Positions 6,529-8,655 of a stretch of 8,655 bases of DNA are shown here, piece by piece. The notes beneath the pieces were generated by a model. The model had not been told where the DNA came from, searched no databases, and was given only the letters and a program-made list of their open reading frames with translations. The number at the start of each line of letters is the position of its first letter. Position 1 is the stretch's first letter. Position numbers and translations under genes: made by a program. The stretch is from Candidatus Fermentibacterota bacterium (GTDB taxonomy: Bacteria; Fermentibacterota; Fermentibacteria; Fermentibacterales; Fermentibacteraceae), in contig JAKLEF010000074.1 of the NCBI GenBank assembly GCA_022703195.1, forward strand, positions 1 through 8,655. The letters are read 5' to 3'.

Positions 6529-7674
6529 ATGCCTGACATGGAGTTGCCTGCACAGCCAGCTTTCCCGGCGGGTATGGCCGGTTCGGCCTGGGAGCCCATG
6601 CGCCATGCCGATCCCGGCCGGCGGGTGACCGTGGTCGTGAACGACGCCACGAGACCTGCCGTAGCTCACGCCCTCCTGGAGCCCGTGGCGGACCTGCTCG
6701 AGGGGCGGGTGAGGATCATCGTCGCCACCGGCACCCACGAGGATGTTCCGGGGACGATGAAGGACCATCTCCTCGGAGGGCTCTTCCCCGGAGCCTGCTG
6801 GACGTGCAACACCCGCGGCGGAGGGGAGAGGGTGCGCCTGGGGAGGACGTCTTCCGGAACCGAGGTGGGTGTGCATCCCTGGCTCGTGGAGGCGGATACG
6901 GTGATCATCGCCGGCTCGGTCGAGCCGCACTACTTCGCGGGCTTCACCGGGGGCCGGAAGGCAGTGCTGCCCGGTTGCGCGGCATTCGAGTCCGTCGAGG
7001 CGAACCATTCCCTGGCCTGCCTCGAGGGGTCGGCCCCCGCCGTCCTGGAAGGCAACCCGGTGCACGCCGACATGGCCGAGGCCGCTGAGATGCTGGAGAG
7101 ACTCGTGCCCGTGGTCATGGCCGGCGCAGTGGTCCGCGGGAACCGGGGCCTGCACATCGCTGTCGGAAGCCTGGCGGAGGCCTTCGCCTCGTGCGTCGGA
7201 TCGGCCCGCGATCATCTCTGCGTAGGGATGGCGCACCCGGTCGAAAGGATCGTGCTGAAACCCGGGGGAGGTCTCGAGACTAACCTCTACCAGTCGATGA
7301 AGGCGGTCTACAACTTCGAGGCGGCCGTCGCGGAGGGCGGGGCCGTCCTGCTCGACAGCGACTGCCCCGGGGGGCTCGGCGCCGCGCACATGGACGAGGT
7401 ACTGAGGGCATCGATGGAGCCGGGCGCCCTCGAGGGGACAGGGAGGCGGTATTTCCTGGGCTGGCATTCCGTGTCCAGGCTTGCGAGGATCCGGAAGAGG
7501 GCCTCGATAGCTCTCAGGTCGGGCCTGGAGCCGGAACTCGTCCGCAGCATGGGTTTCGAGCCCGTCAGGGATGCCGTGGAATGGGCCGGAGGACGTGCGG
7601 TTGTCATTCCCGACGCCGGGAGCACTGCGCCTGTCCTCCCCGGCCCGGGTGTGCCCGGATCGGATGGAGCATGA
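6529..7674 (+). CDS. larA: LarA-family nickel-pincer 2-hydroxyacid racemase
   Basis: The protein is 381 residues from ATG 6529. LarA enzymes interconvert stereoisomers of lactate or other 2-hydroxyacids through hydride transfer to a nickel-pincer nucleotide cofactor, in the cytoplasm. Key residues are present: NDATRP with Asp39 and Arg42 (72 and 75 in L. plantarum LarA), Gly-Thr-His70 (His108), EPHYFAGFTGGRK with His134 and Lys144 (His174 and the cofactor-bearing Lys184), EANH with His160 (His200), and YQSMK with Gln255 and Lys258 (295 and 298). Numbering equivalence is by my own alignment from memory. The N-terminus is about 30-40 residues shorter than in L. plantarum LarA. No larB, larC or larE cofactor genes are in the window, and substrates vary across the family, so lactate is not assured. 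The stop codon is 4 bp before the histidine kinase start, suggesting one transcript. Confidence 0.88.
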   Translation: MPDMELPAQPAFPAGMAGSAWEPMRHADPGRRVTVVVNDATRPAVAHALLEPVADLLEGRVRIIVATGTHEDVPGTMKDHLLGGLFPGACWTCNTRGGGERVRLGRTSSGTEVGVHPWLVEADTVIIAGSVEPHYFAGFTGGRKAVLPGCAAFESVEANHSLACLEGSAPAVLEGNPVHADMAEAAEMLERLVPVVMAGAVVRGNRGLHIAVGSLAEAFASCVGSARDHLCVGMAHPVERIVLKPGGGLETNLYQSMKAVYNFEAAVAEGGAVLLDSDCPGGLGAAHMDEVLRASMEPGALEGTGRRYFLGWHSVSRLARIRKRASIALRSGLEPELVRSMGFEPVRDAVEWAGGRAVVIPDAGSTAPVLPGPGVPGSDGA

Positions 7675-7678
7675 CGGA

Positions 7679-8655
7679 ATGAGGGTTTCCAGCTTCCGCC
7701 TCGTCATCCTGGTGCTGGTCGGAGTGCTGGCCTATCTGTTCCTCATCTACAGCCACGACCTGGTGAGCCGGCTCGAGGAGACCAACCGCCTCGCCAACGA
7801 GACGATCGCCAGGTTCTGGGCTGGCACGCAGATCCCTCTCTCGCTGATCATGGAGGAGAGGCGGATCTCTGTCTGCTCGAACTGCGGAGAAGCGGTCGGC
7901 AGCTCGGCGGAGTCGGACGGGTACAGGAGCTTCTGCAAGACCTGCGGCGAGGAGACCTGGCACATCGTCGTCGACAGGTGGACCGAGGACGAGCGGGAGA
8001 GGATCCTCTCCCACACGAAGCTGCTGTTCAGGGATCTGGTGGGCAGGCTCGGGTACGCCACCATCCTCGCCGATCTGAACAGCGTGCCCCAGATAGTGAA
8101 CGGCGAGCCGCTCCCCGACTCCATCTCGGAAGACGACCTCGTGGCATGGCACGAGGTGATGCACAAGCTGAGCGAGTTCAACCCGCCGATACCCGTCGTC
8201 ACGATGGAGTCGGACACTATCGGGTGGCTCTTCTACGGAGTCGACAACCTCAACAGGGAGCTCACCCTGGTGCCCTTCGTCGAGCTGGGGATGCTGCTCC
8301 TCCTCGGGGGGCTGCTCCTGCTGGTGATCCGTATCGAGCTGCGCAGGGAGAAGGAGATGTCCTGGGTGGGCTTCGCCAAGGAGACGGCGCATCAGCTCAG
8401 CACGCCCATCTCCTCGCTGATGGGCTGGGTCGAGATCCTGAGGCAGAGGAACGGGATCGAGGGGCCGGAGGATCCCGAGATCCTGGAGGCGGCGGTCTCG
8501 ATGGAGGCCGACATCGCCAGGCTGAACCAGATCGTGCAGCGATACGGGGAGATGGGCAAGAAGCCCCGGATGGCACCCGCCGACATCAACTCCGAGATCG
8601 TCTCGGCCATGGACTACTTCAGGAACCGCCCGGGCCTCGTGTTCGAGGGAGTTTC
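7679..8655 (+). CDS. Sensor histidine kinase with an extracytoplasmic zinc ribbon (3' end outside window)
   Basis: Open to the window end; 325 codons are visible. The chosen start is ATG 7679, with GGAG 9 nt upstream inside the larA end; ATG 7664, overlapping larA, is an alternative. The kinase would autophosphorylate on His and pass phosphate to a response regulator not seen here. Order: transmembrane segment 1 (about 6-24); an outer loop (about 25-196) containing CSNC (66-69) and CKTC (86-89), a four-cysteine zinc ribbon; transmembrane segment 2 (about 197-217); then directly the HisKA helix with ETAHQLSTPISSLMGW, His238 being the phospho-acceptor. There is no HAMP domain between membrane and H-box. 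The ATP-binding domain lies beyond the window. Position after larA suggests shared transcription, though a link between 2-hydroxyacid metabolism and the sensed signal is inference. Confidence 0.88.
   Translation, partial: MRVSSFRLVILVLVGVLAYLFLIYSHDLVSRLEETNRLANETIARFWAGTQIPLSLIMEERRISVCSNCGEAVGSSAESDGYRSFCKTCGEETWHIVVDRWTEDERERILSHTKLLFRDLVGRLGYATILADLNSVPQIVNGEPLPDSISEDDLVAWHEVMHKLSEFNPPIPVVTMESDTIGWLFYGVDNLNRELTLVPFVELGMLLLLGGLLLLVIRIELRREKEMSWVGFAKETAHQLSTPISSLMGWVEILRQRNGIEGPEDPEILEAAVSMEADIARLNQIVQRYGEMGKKPRMAPADINSEIVSAMDYFRNRPGLVFEGV

Noticed and set aside
6790..6825. Possible loss of the LarA catalytic His because the CNT stretch lacks a His often seen there
   Set aside because: By spacing, the catalytic His108 equivalent is His70 in the Gly-Thr-His motif, which is present; the CNT position is not the catalytic one.

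Overview
This is a GC-rich bacterial window (about two thirds GC by eye) with many AGG and CGG arginine codons, tight gene packing and several secreted or membrane proteins. The gene mix suggests a Gram-negative-type bacterium from a poorly sampled lineage: a sigma-54-activator-like AAA+ protein, a secreted protein with a HEWG motif, a PMT-type glycosyltransferase, a Tim44/TerB protein and a LarA enzyme. I cannot name the phylum from this sequence; an FCB-type candidate phylum is only a guess. I saw no tRNA, rRNA, CRISPR array, transposase or phage gene, so this looks like ordinary chromosome rather than an island.

Layout. (1) Positions 1-959 (+): the 3' part of a sigma-54-activator-type AAA+ gene in which most catalytic motifs are altered. 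(2) 946-1068: an imperfect direct repeat. The second copy is the end of a real minus-strand gene; the first looks like the leftover C-terminal tail of a lost paralogue of that gene. (3) 1032-2799 (-): an exonuclease III gene (xth) followed 46 bp downstream by a secreted HEWG-motif protein of unknown function, probably one transcript. (4) 2800-2896: a divergent promoter region with a perfect 16-bp palindrome. (5) 2897-4534 (+): a membrane glycosyltransferase of the GT39/PMT_2 type. (6) 4541-6436 (-): a membrane-anchored protein with two Tim44-like modules, two zinc ribbons and two TerB-like modules, converging on the glycosyltransferase gene with only 6 bp between stop codons. (7) 6437-6528: a second divergent promoter region with an extended -10 element. 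(8) 6529-8655 (+): a LarA-family nickel-pincer racemase gene followed after 4 bp by a sensor histidine kinase gene that runs off the window and has a CxxC/CxxC zinc ribbon in its predicted extracytoplasmic loop.

How the genes may work together. Only two pairs look cotranscribed: xth with the HEWG gene, and larA with the kinase. Nothing in the window ties all the genes into one pathway. The points most worth following are the AAA+ protein with multiple catalytic substitutions, the paralogue relic, the all-in-duplicate Tim44/zinc-ribbon/TerB protein, the kinase with a zinc ribbon apparently outside the membrane, and the two plus-strand genes that appear to start leaderless from matching start regions.
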